Shown: positions 1 through 9,026, counted from the stretch's first letter. The stretch: 64,000 nucleotides of DNA from Acidobacteriota bacterium (GCA_003225315.1 QHZD01000034.1:26276-90275); one strand, 5' to 3'. Numbers and translations: made by a program. Notes: generated from the letters alone by a model not told the origin.

Positions 1-131
1 ATATTCATGCAAATTGATGGGGGGGTGGCGGGGCACCAAGCTTTCGATTCCTCACCCAGCACTGCATTTGCCGAAGTATTCCTGAACTTTGCTTCGAGGC
101 TCCGCTCGTCGGGTTCTCTTGGCCCGCATGT

Positions 132-160
132 TTGACACTCTCTCCCGCCGCCGATACTAT
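132..160 (+). promoter_or_regulatory. Predicted sigma70 promoter of larC
   Basis: TTGACA at 132-137, a 17-base spacer and TACTAT at 155-160 make a near-consensus housekeeping promoter. Expected transcription start is about 167, giving a leader of roughly 50 bases to the ATG at 216. It overlaps an upstream in-frame TTG at 132, which argues against that TTG being the larC start. The same TTGACA-N17-TACTAT arrangement recurs at 54869-54897. Confidence 0.7.
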
Positions 161-215
161 CAAGTCTTCTACAACGGGACTTGAACGGGGCAGGCAGTTC
201 CCGCGGCAGATTTCC

Positions 216-1403
216 ATGAAACTAGCCTATTTTGATTGTTTTTCGGGCATTAGCGGTGACATGACTCTAGGCGCGTTGGTTGACGCGGGCTGCGATGCCG
301 AACAACTCCGCTCAGGTTTGCGCGGCCTCCAGGTCCCCGGATGGGAGCTTTCTGCCGAAAAAGTCTGGAAAAACGGGATGGCCGCCACGTACGTCAAGGT
401 CAAGACCGAAGATCAATCAAAGCACCGCTCGCTCAGCGCCATTCTCGAGATTTTGCAGAAGTCACAATTAGCGCCTGACGTTCGCCACCACGCTGCAGAA
501 ATCTTCGTCAAGCTCGGTGAAGCAGAAGCCCGCGTACACGATGTCCCCATCGAGAAAATTCATTTTCACGAAGTGGGTGCCGTCGACGCTATTGTGGACA
601 TTGTTGGGGCATGCATCGGTTTCCACGCCCTCGGTATTGAGAAATTTGCCTGCTCCGCTTTGAACGTCGGCGGCGGGACCGCCAAAATGGCCCACGGCGT
701 TTTGCCCGTTCCCGCGCCTGCCACGGCGAACCTCCTGCAAGGCAAGCCAACGTATTCCAACGGTGTGCAAAGGGAACTCGTTACACCTACTGGTGCTGCC
801 ATCGTCGCCACTCTTTGCGATTCGTTCGGTCCGCAGCCGCCCATGAGCGTTTCCGCTATCGGCTATGGCGCGGGCACCGCCGATCTTGAAGGCCAGCCCA
901 ATGTTGTCCGCATTATGATCGGCGAAGCGGCCGAAAAAACCGTTGCCGGTTTCGACGAAGAAATCGCCGTCATTGAAGCCAATCTCGACGACATGAATCC
1001 GCAAATCTACGGCTACTTCTTGGAAAAAGCCCTGGCCGCCGGCGCCCTCGACGTGTACACCACGCCGGTGCAGATGAAAAAAAATCGTCCCGGCACCTTA
1101 CTCACGGTTTTGTGCAAGCCGCAGGATACCAACGCATTGATGTCGCTGATCTTTGCCGAAACAACGACCTTTGGCGCGCGCACTTACGGCGCACAGCGCC
1201 GCACGCTCCCGCGCGAATTCGTAAGAGTTGCCACAAATTTCGGCGACGTGCGCATCAAGATTTCCCGCGTGAACGGCTGTATCCTGCACGTTGCGCCCGA
1301 ATACGACGACTGCCGCAAGCTTGCCGTCGAAAAAAACGTCCCTCTCCAGCGCGTGATCAGCGAAGCCCTCCGCGCCTATGAAACGGGCGGGAAAACAAAC
1401 TAG
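216..1403 (+). CDS. larC: LarC, nickel insertion protein for the nickel-pincer nucleotide cofactor
   Basis: LarC inserts Ni(II), with CTP use, into pyridinium-3,5-bisthiocarboxylic acid mononucleotide, the last step in making the lactate-racemase cofactor. The 395-residue protein opens MKLAYFDCFSGISGDM and carries HFHEVGAVDAIVDIVG, both typical of the family. It is one continuous frame, unlike Lactobacillus plantarum, where LarC1 and LarC2 are joined by a frameshift. I chose ATG 216 because the family N-terminus begins there and a good promoter covers the upstream TTG. metG follows after 2 bases. LarE lies about 8 kb away on the other strand; no LarA or LarB is visible. Confidence 0.9.
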   Translation: MKLAYFDCFSGISGDMTLGALVDAGCDAEQLRSGLRGLQVPGWELSAEKVWKNGMAATYVKVKTEDQSKHRSLSAILEILQKSQLAPDVRHHAAEIFVKLGEAEARVHDVPIEKIHFHEVGAVDAIVDIVGACIGFHALGIEKFACSALNVGGGTAKMAHGVLPVPAPATANLLQGKPTYSNGVQRELVTPTGAAIVATLCDSFGPQPPMSVSAIGYGAGTADLEGQPNVVRIMIGEAAEKTVAGFDEEIAVIEANLDDMNPQIYGYFLEKALAAGALDVYTTPVQMKKNRPGTLLTVLCKPQDTNALMSLIFAETTTFGARTYGAQRRTLPREFVRVATNFGDVRIKISRVNGCILHVAPEYDDCRKLAVEKNVPLQRVISEALRAYETGGKTN

Positions 1404-1405
1404 AC

Positions 1406-3430
1406 ATGCCAGCCAACAAACCCAAGTTCTATCTGACCACGCCGATCTACTACACCAACGGCTTGCCGCACATCGGCCACACCTACTCGACCATCGTGTG
1501 CGACACCATCCGGCGCTACAAACGCATGCGCGGCTACGACGTGGCGATGACCACCGGCACCGACGAGCATGGCGTGAACGTCGAACGCGCCGCGAAAAAA
1601 GCCGGCGTACCCGAATCGGAATTCGTCGCGAAAATGGCCGCGGAGTGGAAAGTGCTTTGGGACGAACTCGGCATTCCGAGCGACGAATTCATCCGCACCA
1701 CGGATCTGAAGCACGCGCACACCGTGCAATGGCTTTTCAAGCTGTGCCGCGAAAACGGCTTCGTCTATCCCGGCCACTATACCGGGCAATACTGCATCTA
1801 TGACAATGCTTATGTCGACGTAAAGCCTGGCGAAAATTGTCCCGATTGCGGCAGGCCCACGGAAACCGTCACCGAAGCCAACTATTTCTTCAAACTCTCT
1901 GCGTTTCAGAAGCCGCTTCTCAATTGGTACGCCAAGCATCCGGAGTTTATCCAGCCGGAATCGCGTCGCAACGAAATTCTCAGCTTTGTCGAGGGCGGCC
2001 TGCGCGATTTGAGCATCACTCGCACTTCGGTTCGTTGGGGCATTCCTGTTCCCGGTGAAGAGCCGCACGTTTTTTACGTTTGGTTCGACGCGCTCACCGC
2101 GTATCTCAGCGCCGTCGGCGGTCCCAATTACGAAAAGCAAGGCTACTGGCCCGCCGACGTGCACATCGTTGGAAAAGACATCATCCGGTTCCATACCGTC
2201 TATTGGCCGGCATTCCTGATGGCCGCCGGTCTCCCGATCCCCAAGCAAGTCTGGGCGCATGGCTGGTTTCTGATGGACGCGGCTAAGATGAGCAAGTCCA
2301 AAGGAAATGTGGTGACGCCGCGCCCGATTGTAGGTGTGCTGGGCATGGACGCGCTTCGCTACTATCTCCTGCGCGAAACGGTATTTGGCCAGGACGGAAA
2401 TTTCAGTTACGACACGCTCGTGACGCGTTACAACAGCGACCTGGCTAACGGCCTCGGCAACCTCGCCAGCCGCACCACAGCTATGATTGAGAAATACTTT
2501 GGCGGCTCAGTTCCGAACCCCTCGGACGCGACCAAATTTACGTCGGACGATGAGAACCTGGACCAACAGGTCCGCTTGAGGGCTGATGTCCTGGCACGAG
2601 ACGAAACTCCAATGGGGGCACTCTATAGGCTTGAAGAGCTTGATTTTTCGCGTGCCCTAGAAGCAATTTGGTCGTTCATCTCCTCCGTAGATATGTATCT
2701 GACCTCAACGCAGCCATGGGTTCTCGCAGAGGATCCAACTAAGAAGGAGCGACTCGGGCGCGTGCTCTATACGGCGGCGGAATCCCTTCGCTTTATTGCT
2801 GTCCTTGCATATCCAGTCCTTCCCCAGACGGCCGAGAAGCTTTGGAAGCAATTGGGGCAAAATACAGCGATTGGATCGCAGAATCCTTCGGGCCTAACGT
2901 GGGGATCACTAAAGCCGGGCACGAAGATTGAAAAACCGCAGCCGCTTTTCCCACGCATCGAAAAAGCAGAAGCAATCGAGAGGATGGAATCCATGGAAAA
3001 CGAACCACAAAAACAGTCTGCGCCCGTCACTCCTGCAACGCCCGCGACCATGCTCACCGCTGGCGGTGCTGCAGCGGCCACAGCGCCGGCCGCAAATGAA
3101 AAAATCGGCATCGAGGACTTTGCCAAAGTCGAAATGCGTGTCGGTCAGATCAAAACCGCCGAACGCATCGTTGGCGCGGACAAACTCCTGAAGCTCACCG
3201 TCGACATCGGCACCGAAATTCGCCAAATCTGCGCTGGCATCGCTCAGTATTATGAACCCGAAAAATTGATCGGCCGCAAAGTCGCTGTGGTGGTCAATCT
3301 CGCGCCGCGCAAGCTTCGTGGCGTCGAATCCAACGGCATGATCGTAGCCGCCTCAGTCGGCCCCGAGGGCCGCCCCGTCCTAGCCGGCTTCCCCGACGAA
3401 GACGTCGAAATCGGCGCCAGATTGAAGTGA
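1406..3430 (+). CDS. metG: Methionyl-tRNA synthetase
   Basis: Charges tRNA-Met in the cytoplasm. The 674-residue class I synthetase shows the HIGH motif in GLPHIGHTYS near the N-terminus, a zinc-binding region with CPDCG, and KMSKSKGN at about residue 295. After the anticodon-binding domain comes an Ala/Pro/Thr-rich linker and then a C-terminal tRNA-binding (Trbp111-like) OB fold (EDFAKVEMRVGQI, LAPRKLRGVESNGM). It starts 2 bases after larC and its TGA overlaps the GTG of the next gene, so the three are probably co-transcribed. Codon use within about 2520-2930 looks less GC-rich than the rest of the gene, which may reflect local recombination. Confidence 0.97.
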   Translation: MPANKPKFYLTTPIYYTNGLPHIGHTYSTIVCDTIRRYKRMRGYDVAMTTGTDEHGVNVERAAKKAGVPESEFVAKMAAEWKVLWDELGIPSDEFIRTTDLKHAHTVQWLFKLCRENGFVYPGHYTGQYCIYDNAYVDVKPGENCPDCGRPTETVTEANYFFKLSAFQKPLLNWYAKHPEFIQPESRRNEILSFVEGGLRDLSITRTSVRWGIPVPGEEPHVFYVWFDALTAYLSAVGGPNYEKQGYWPADVHIVGKDIIRFHTVYWPAFLMAAGLPIPKQVWAHGWFLMDAAKMSKSKGNVVTPRPIVGVLGMDALRYYLLRETVFGQDGNFSYDTLVTRYNSDLANGLGNLASRTTAMIEKYFGGSVPNPSDATKFTSDDENLDQQVRLRADVLARDETPMGALYRLEELDFSRALEAIWSFISSVDMYLTSTQPWVLAEDPTKKERLGRVLYTAAESLRFIAVLAYPVLPQTAEKLWKQLGQNTAIGSQNPSGLTWGSLKPGTKIEKPQPLFPRIEKAEAIERMESMENEPQKQSAPVTPATPATMLTAGGAAAATAPAANEKIGIEDFAKVEMRVGQIKTAERIVGADKLLKLTVDIGTEIRQICAGIAQYYEPEKLIGRKVAVVVNLAPRKLRGVESNGMIVAASVGPEGRPVLAGFPDEDVEIGARLK

Positions 3431-3801
3431 GCGTCACTTTTCCACTCTTTGCCTTCGAAAAGGACGATAAGTCTATGCGTCTGATCGAAAGTGAAAGTCG
3501 GATTCTGTCGCGTCTAGAAGGAATCGACATCGAAAACGGTGAGTATGTTTTCTGGGATGCAAATGGTGAGGGAGTTTCTGTCGCCGTGTCAGTGGGTACG
3601 TTCAAAAGCAAGCTTGAGAGTGTGGCTTCATGTCCGTTAGCCTTTCCCATTCAAGATGCTTTCAAAGCGTATGCAATGAGTCTTGGGCTTTCTGAGGTCT
3701 TTGCAGAAACGACGCCGATGAGTATTTGGCTTCGCATCCAGGCAGAAGTCGGACAACGCCCTAAAAAACGGAGTTATTTGTCCAGACTGTTTTCTAGTTG
3801 A
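3427..3801 (+). CDS. Conserved-looking small protein of unknown function
   Basis: A 124-residue soluble protein that I do not recognise. GTG 3427 overlaps the metG stop and the reading ends just before tatD, so it sits as a translationally coupled gene inside this operon. An internal ATG at 3475 is an alternative start. The sequence has a short acidic segment (IDIENGEYVFWDANG) and a basic, Ser/Arg-rich tail (KKRSYLSRLFSS); there is no signal peptide or membrane segment. Its codons look more AT-rich than those of the flanking genes. Function cannot be inferred beyond operon membership. Confidence 0.6.
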   Translation: MSVTFPLFAFEKDDKSMRLIESESRILSRLEGIDIENGEYVFWDANGEGVSVAVSVGTFKSKLESVASCPLAFPIQDAFKAYAMSLGLSEVFAETTPMSIWLRIQAEVGQRPKKRSYLSRLFSS

Positions 3802-3809
3802 AGTATTGG

Positions 3810-4637
3810 ATGCCAATGGAACTGATCGACTCCCACGCGCACATTGACTTCCCGCAATTCGCGGAAGACCGAGAAGCTATGCTCAAGCGCGCGCGCGCTG
3901 CTGGTGTGACCACTCTGCTTGCGATTGGCACTGGTCCGGGTCCCGAGAAGCTCGATGCCGCGTTGCCTTTCGCCGAACAACACGATTGGATTTACTCGAC
4001 GGTTGGAATCCATCCCCACGAAGCGAAGGAAGTGACGCAGCAACATCTGGATGAATTGGCCCGTCTGGCGAAGCATCCCAAAGTTATTGCCTGGGGCGAA
4101 ATCGGCCTCGACTACTTTTACGATCACTCTCCGCGCGAAGTGCAGCATCGCGTCTTTCGCGACCAAATGGCCCTCGCGCGGCAGGCGAAGCTGCCCATTG
4201 TCATTCACTGTCGCGATGCTTGGTCCGATTGTCTGAACGTGATTGAAGAACACTGGCGGCCCACAGGCCTTGGCGGAATTCTGCACTGCTTCACCAGCAC
4301 GGTCGAGGATGCAAAGCGGGGAATCGATATGGGATTCCTGGTTTCCTTTGCGGGAAATTCAACCTATCCGAAAAGCCAGAACCTTCGCGATGTTGCGAAG
4401 GCTTTGCCGCTCGAGAACATTTTGATTGAGACGGACTCTCCGTACCTTGCGCCGCAGCCCTGGCGCGGCAAGCGCAATGAGCCTGCCTACGTTGCGGAAG
4501 TGGCGCGCACGCTTGCGAGTGTGAGAAACTTGTCGCCGGACGAAGTTGCCGCCGCCACCTCGGAGAATTTTCGGCGCTTCTTCGGCCTTGCCCGGCCGGC
4601 AACTCTCGCGGCCCCAGGTCTCAAAAACAGGGATTAG
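3810..4637 (+). CDS. tatD: TatD-family metal-dependent hydrolase (putative DNase)
   Basis: A 275-residue TIM-barrel amidohydrolase-like protein. Visible metal-site motifs are SHAHID at the N-terminus (HxH), GEIGLDYFYD, IVIHCRDA, LHCFTS and the closing IETDSPYLAPQP. TatD enzymes act as 3'-5' exonucleases or DNA-repair nucleases in the cytoplasm. In-frame candidates for the start are TTG 3798, ATG 3810 and ATG 3816; family alignments begin within a few residues of MELIDSHAH, so 3810 or 3816 is likely. The polyprenyl synthase follows in the same frame 15 bases after the TAG. Confidence 0.92.
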   Translation: MPMELIDSHAHIDFPQFAEDREAMLKRARAAGVTTLLAIGTGPGPEKLDAALPFAEQHDWIYSTVGIHPHEAKEVTQQHLDELARLAKHPKVIAWGEIGLDYFYDHSPREVQHRVFRDQMALARQAKLPIVIHCRDAWSDCLNVIEEHWRPTGLGGILHCFTSTVEDAKRGIDMGFLVSFAGNSTYPKSQNLRDVAKALPLENILIETDSPYLAPQPWRGKRNEPAYVAEVARTLASVRNLSPDEVAAATSENFRRFFGLARPATLAAPGLKNRD

Positions 4638-4640
4638 ATC

Positions 4641-4655
4641 AGGAGATTTGCCATC
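4641..4655 (+). promoter_or_regulatory. Shine-Dalgarno AGGAG placed before an ATC codon
   Basis: AGGAG at 4641-4645 lies 7 bases before ATC 4653-4655, the optimal spacing. Between the tatD stop and a TTG at 4776 this frame has no ATG, GTG or TTG, yet the coding sequence after ATC reads as the expected N-terminus of the polyprenyl synthase. This decides the start of the following gene. Confidence 0.5.
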
Positions 4656-5636
4656 GCGCTGCTCACGGCTAAAGAGATTTTTGATCTCGTCCGCGACGAC
4701 CTGCTCTCGGTCGAAGAAGAGCTTGCGCGGCAAACCGAAGCCGCCTTTCCACCGGTCTCCGAAATCACGGCCTACTTGCTGGGTGGAGGTGGAAAGCGCA
4801 TGCGCCCCGCGCTCCTGCTTCTCTCCGCCAGCTACGCGGGTCTCAAAGATCGCAGCGCTATCCGTCTCGCGGCAGTCGTTGAGCTTCTGCACAGCGCGAC
4901 GCTGATCCACGACGATGTCATCGACAGCGCGGACACTCGCCGCGGCCGCCCCTCTGCCAATTCAAAATGGGGCAATCATCGCAGCGTCCTTACCGGGGAC
5001 TGGCTGTACATGCAGTCGTTTCAGATGGCGCTGGAAGAACGCAATTTTCGCATCCTCGACATTCTGATCGATCTGACTCAGAAAATGGTCGAAGGCGAAC
5101 TGATTCAACTCGCGAAAATCGGGCGCATTGATGTGACCGAAGAAGACGCTTTGCGGCTGGCCACTTACAAGACCGCATGTCTTTTCAGCGGCTGCGCGCG
5201 GCTTGGCGCGGTGCTGGGTGGCCTCGAGGGGGAAGAAGAGCAAGCGCTCGCCGATTACGGAAAATATGCCGGCCTGGCGTTTCAACTTGTCGACGATTTG
5301 CTGGATTTTACAGCCTCCGCGGAGCAGCTTGGCAAACCCGTTCTCAACGATTTGAAAGAAGGAAAGGTTACACTACCTCTTATTTACGCGATGGAAAATG
5401 GTCATCGCGATGCGCGTGACCTGGTCGCGCGCGTGCTAGCTGAAAAAGAATTTAGTTCTGTGCGCTCCGAAACGATCGTTTCGCTCGTCCACGAATCCGG
5501 CGCGCTCGATCGCGCCCGCGCGCTCGCACAGGAGTATGCCTGCCGTGCCAAGGCCTGCCTCAATGGCGGCCCCGATTCCGAATATTCTCGTGCCCTCGCG
5601 ACGCTCCCGGATTTTATTCTCGAACGCGAGAACTAG
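4653..5636 (+). CDS. Polyprenyl diphosphate synthase (isoprenoid chain elongation)
   Basis: Trans-isoprenyl diphosphate synthase that condenses IPP onto an allylic primer, probably to make the octa/heptaprenyl tail of a quinone. The first Asp-rich motif is LIHDDVIDSADTRRGR, the second LVDDLLDF, and the early GGGGKRMRP motif is present. Starting at ATC 4653 gives 327 residues, beginning ALLTAKEIFDLVRDDL after the initiator, which matches family length. The first conventional start, TTG 4776, would remove helix A and begin at the GGGGKRMRP motif, leaving 286 residues. Either initiation is at ATC, or the third base is a sequence error for ATG. Product chain length cannot be told from sequence. 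Confidence 0.88.
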   Translation: MALLTAKEIFDLVRDDLLSVEEELARQTEAAFPPVSEITAYLLGGGGKRMRPALLLLSASYAGLKDRSAIRLAAVVELLHSATLIHDDVIDSADTRRGRPSANSKWGNHRSVLTGDWLYMQSFQMALEERNFRILDILIDLTQKMVEGELIQLAKIGRIDVTEEDALRLATYKTACLFSGCARLGAVLGGLEGEEEQALADYGKYAGLAFQLVDDLLDFTASAEQLGKPVLNDLKEGKVTLPLIYAMENGHRDARDLVARVLAEKEFSSVRSETIVSLVHESGALDRARALAQEYACRAKACLNGGPDSEYSRALATLPDFILEREN

Positions 5637-5650
5637 TCGCGCCAAGCGTC

Positions 5651-6586
5651 ATGCTGCCGTTCAAACTGGTCTATCACGAGCGCTACGATCTGAATCTTGG
5701 TCCGCACGTTTTCCCATCCCAGAAATTCCGCCTCATCTATGAAATGCTTCTCCGCGAGGGACTCGCCAAGCAGGAAGATTTTGTGCGCCCAGATCCTGCG
5801 GCCGACGAAGACATTCTGCGCGTGCACACTTCGGACTGGGTGCGCAAACTGAAAACCGGCACACTCACTGCCAGCGACGTGATGAAACTGGAAGTGCCGT
5901 ATTCTCCAGAACTCGTCGAAGCAGTGTGGCTGGCCGCGGCCGGAACCATTCTCGCCGCGCAATCGGCCCTGCGCGATGGATTCGGTTCGAACCTGAGCGG
6001 CGGATTTCATCACGCGTATCCTGGCCACGGCGAGGGTTTCTGCGCCATTCACGATGTAGCTGTGGCGATTCGAAAACTGCAAGCTGACGGCGCAGCAAAA
6101 AAGGTGATGGTTGTTGACACCGACGTGCATCACGGCAACGGCACGGCCGCGATTTTCCGCAATGACCCCACAGTCTTTACGATTTCGATTCATCAGGAGA
6201 ATAACTATCCGGCGCACAAGCCACCATCAAGCATCGATCTGAACATGGCCGACCGCGCCGATGACGATGAATATTTGGGAGCGTTGATTCCCGCTGTGCA
6301 AAAGGCGCTTGACGAATTTCAGCCGGAGATTCTTTTTTATGTTGGCGGCGCCGATCCCTACTGCGAAGATCAGCTCGGCGGGCTGTCACTGACGAAAGAA
6401 GGATTGAAGCAGCGCGACCGCCAGGTTTTTGTGGATGCACGCCGCCGCAAAATTCCGGTAGCGACGACACTAGCTGGCGGCTACGCGCGCAGAGTCGAGG
6501 ACACGGTTCGAATCCACGTCAATACGATCCTGTCCGCTCGGGAAGTGGCTGAGAAATATTCGCACGAATCTTCGAAGAGCGCTTAG
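5651..6586 (+). CDS. Histone deacetylase-family hydrolase (AcuC/deacetylase-like)
   Basis: A 311-residue arginase/deacetylase-fold protein. Catalytic His pair is in SGGFHHAYPGHGEGFC (His120-His121), zinc ligands are Asp158 and His160 in DTDVHHGNGT and Asp235 in GGADPYCED, and the closing loop is TLAGGYA. All key residues of the class are present, so it should be an active zinc amidohydrolase. Bacterial members deacetylate acetyl-CoA synthetase, polyamines or other small acetylated substrates; the neighbourhood does not tell which. It lies 14 bases after the polyprenyl synthase and is the last plus-strand gene of the operon, ending 12 bases from a convergent gene. Confidence 0.9.
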   Translation: MLPFKLVYHERYDLNLGPHVFPSQKFRLIYEMLLREGLAKQEDFVRPDPAADEDILRVHTSDWVRKLKTGTLTASDVMKLEVPYSPELVEAVWLAAAGTILAAQSALRDGFGSNLSGGFHHAYPGHGEGFCAIHDVAVAIRKLQADGAAKKVMVVDTDVHHGNGTAAIFRNDPTVFTISIHQENNYPAHKPPSSIDLNMADRADDDEYLGALIPAVQKALDEFQPEILFYVGGADPYCEDQLGGLSLTKEGLKQRDRQVFVDARRRKIPVATTLAGGYARRVEDTVRIHVNTILSAREVAEKYSHESSKSA

Positions 6587-6598
6587 GGCTCCGCGCGA

Positions 6599-7954
6599 TT
6601 AGGGTTCGGAATTTCCGGCGGAAGGGCTCTGCGGAGCCAGGGCGCGGCGCACGGCTGCGGTCAGATTGGCCTCAAAGGTGTCAGGCTCGAAACCATCGGA
6701 ACGATAGGCGATTTTCCCGGCGCGATCGATCACCATCACGGTTGGGAAGGAGTTGACGCTGAAGAACCGATCGAGACCATCTGCGAACACGACCTGTGTG
6801 TGCGGCTTGTCCTCTTCCAAATAGCCCTTCACCAGTGTTTCATCTTCGTCACAGTTGGCGGCTAGAAAGAGAACATCGGCATTCGACTGGAAATCCGCTC
6901 CGACGCGAGCAAACAATGGCTCCAGCGCGTGGCAAGGGCGGCACCAAGTGGCCCAGAAATTGAGGACAAGGATTTTTCCTCTCGTATCTTTCAGCGGGAA
7001 GGCCGTACCTTCGGGAGCTTTCCGGAGTGTGAAATCGGCGGGTTCGCGGGCGTCGGCATTTTTCTTCGGCTTTCCCGAGATAGAAGCCTGCGATACCTCA
7101 TCGTAAGTGAGGAGCAGATACTCGCCTAATCCGGTGTCAGAGCCGTGAGTTAGCCGCCATACGTTGCCGAGCTTCTGCCGGATTTCGCGGCGGCTCGTGG
7201 TTTCATTCGTTGCATCGGCCAGAGTGAAGGCGCGAGCATATTGCTCAATCGCGCCTTTCAAGTCTTTTTTCATCTCGGCAATTTCACCGAGCTTTTCGGC
7301 GGCGGCCGAACTCGGGAGAATCTCATAACTAGCCTCGAAGTCTTTCTGAGCCGCAGCCGTGTCCTTCAATTTCAGTTCGAGCCTTCCGCGCATGGTAAGC
7401 ACGGACGTGCGATCGCGTTTCTTTTCAATGGCCCATTCTTGCGGTGAAATCTTCGGTGATTTTTCTCCGGGAGAGCCACGCTCGATAAATTCCAAAACGC
7501 GCGTGGCGTAGTTTGTGGCCCGGCGGAGAGCGCCTTCGTCGCCGGTCCGTTCGAGCAACTGAATGGTCAGAATGGTCATGGAAATATCGTCAGGACTCAG
7601 TGCGACGATGCGCTCTGCGTAAGCGGCGGCGCGAGCGTTGTCGCGCAATTTCAGGCAGGCTTCCACGAGCGCCCGGTAAACTTGTGGCCGCTGCCGCGAA
7701 TCCGGATTCTCGTTCAGAAATGCCTCCAGATTCCGGACCAGCGCCACGCGATCGTTTCCGGAGTTGTTGAAGGCTTGCTGCAATTGTTCTTCAGATGATG
7801 GCTGCTTAGAGGAAGTATCTTGCCTGGACGCGGCTGCCTTCGACGATGGCCTCTTTTCATTTTGCGCCAGGGCGTGACCGCAAATTGGTGCGCCCGGAGC
7901 GGAAAGGAAAAGTATCCAGATTACACACGCAGCATAGACGGGCTGGGAGGCCAT
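6599..7954 (-). CDS. Exported TPR protein with C-terminal TlpA-like thioredoxin domain
   Basis: A 451-residue protein with a hydrophobic N-terminal signal (about residues 1-31). A helical TPR-like region follows (about 60-290) with repeated Ala/Leu/Tyr patterns. The C-terminal domain (about 310-440) has FWATWCRPCHALEPLF, the CxxC redox site of TlpA/ResA-type thiol reductases, and VNSFPTVMVIDRAGK with the cis-proline. It probably works in the periplasm in cytochrome c or disulfide reduction, with the TPR part binding a partner. It is the last gene of the minus-strand run starting near 17.0 kb. Confidence 0.85.
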   Translation of the reverse strand: MASQPVYAACVIWILFLSAPGAPICGHALAQNEKRPSSKAAASRQDTSSKQPSSEEQLQQAFNNSGNDRVALVRNLEAFLNENPDSRQRPQVYRALVEACLKLRDNARAAAYAERIVALSPDDISMTILTIQLLERTGDEGALRRATNYATRVLEFIERGSPGEKSPKISPQEWAIEKKRDRTSVLTMRGRLELKLKDTAAAQKDFEASYEILPSSAAAEKLGEIAEMKKDLKGAIEQYARAFTLADATNETTSRREIRQKLGNVWRLTHGSDTGLGEYLLLTYDEVSQASISGKPKKNADAREPADFTLRKAPEGTAFPLKDTRGKILVLNFWATWCRPCHALEPLFARVGADFQSNADVLFLAANCDEDETLVKGYLEEDKPHTQVVFADGLDRFFSVNSFPTVMVIDRAGKIAYRSDGFEPDTFEANLTAAVRRALAPQSPSAGNSEP

Positions 7955-8042
7955 ACCAGCGGGATTCTAAGACTATTGGGAAGAATTGTCGCTAGGTCTT
8001 AACTATTTTCCTTCGAGAGCAGGGCTTGGCGCGGGCAGAGCG

Positions 8043-9026
8043 CTATTTTGTGCCAGTGATGCGAATTTCGCCCGAGACGGTATGGATGTCCACGCGGCCG
8101 CCACCGCTGCCCATGTGGGCACGGAGGGAATGCTTTCCCTGTTCCTCCACCACGATTGGAATGTCGGAACGAATCTCCCCGGAGACCGCTTCTGCTGAAA
8201 TATGGAGATTCGCCGATGCCGGGACGGCGAGTTGCACAACGCCAGACGCCGTTTTCAGTTCCCAATAATTGTCGGCGCCCGGATTGCCCTGGACGAAAAC
8301 GCGACCGGAGGCCGCGTGCGCCTTCACGTCGTGCGCTGCGCCCTGAATGTCGACATCGCCGCTTGCGGTGCCCGCTTCGACACGCCCTCCAGGACTGGAA
8401 ATGCGAAGGACGCCCGAGATGGCGCTCACGTCGACATCGCCGTGGACTTTCGAGACCGTCACACTTCCGGACGCGGACGATACGCGGAGATCATTGCCAA
8501 CATCCGTTGCGGAGATGGAACCGCTGGCCGTGGCGAGCTGGGTGTAGCGCTCGACTTTTTCGACGCGGATGGAGCCCGAAGCGGCCTGAACTTTTACCGG
8601 ACCGCGCACGCCGCGAATAGTCTGCGCACCGGAGGCGAGGGTGGCGCTTACTTCCGTGTCGCGCGGGACCTGAATCGAATACGCGATGCTGACATTGCGC
8701 ATACGGGACATTTCCTTGCCGATGCGAATGGTGTCTCCCGTTTGTTCGATGGGAGGATTCGCGACAGTCTCGTCCAAACGCTTCTGTGGGTTGTCAAAGC
8801 CGAATCCCGATGCGCGCACATCGCCGCGCACGTGTACTTTTCCGTCGGAGCTGCCGGTGATGTCCACGTCGCCGGAGGCATTCGTGATTTCAAGGCGAAT
8901 CGGACCGGTCACGTTATAGTTGCGATCGAAAGTGCCGCTAACCGACGGCCCGGCATTGCAGCTGACCAGGACAACGATGGCCGCAAGGAACACGAGCAAT
9001 GATCGAAGACCGCGATGACGCCCCAT
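8043..9026 (-). CDS. DUF4097-family beta-repeat lipoprotein
   Basis: A 327-residue predicted lipoprotein. The N-terminus has a hydrophobic stretch ending VLVSC, with Cys23 as the lipid-attachment residue. The rest is a right-handed beta-type repeat, with recurrent units such as GDVDITGSSDG, ASGSISATDVG and ASGDVDIQGAAHD, typical of DUF4097 (putative adhesin-like) proteins. It is likely anchored in the envelope with no enzymatic motif. The function of the family is poorly defined; many members sit beside anti-sigma or PspC genes, which are not seen here. Confidence 0.85.
   Translation of the reverse strand: MGRHRGLRSLLVFLAAIVVLVSCNAGPSVSGTFDRNYNVTGPIRLEITNASGDVDITGSSDGKVHVRGDVRASGFGFDNPQKRLDETVANPPIEQTGDTIRIGKEMSRMRNVSIAYSIQVPRDTEVSATLASGAQTIRGVRGPVKVQAASGSIRVEKVERYTQLATASGSISATDVGNDLRVSSASGSVTVSKVHGDVDVSAISGVLRISSPGGRVEAGTASGDVDIQGAAHDVKAHAASGRVFVQGNPGADNYWELKTASGVVQLAVPASANLHISAEAVSGEIRSDIPIVVEEQGKHSLRAHMGSGGGRVDIHTVSGEIRITGTK

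Noticed and set aside
132..215. Start of larC at TTG 132
   Set aside because: The TTG is the -35 box of a good promoter and the additional 28 residues do not resemble the family; ATG 216 fits.
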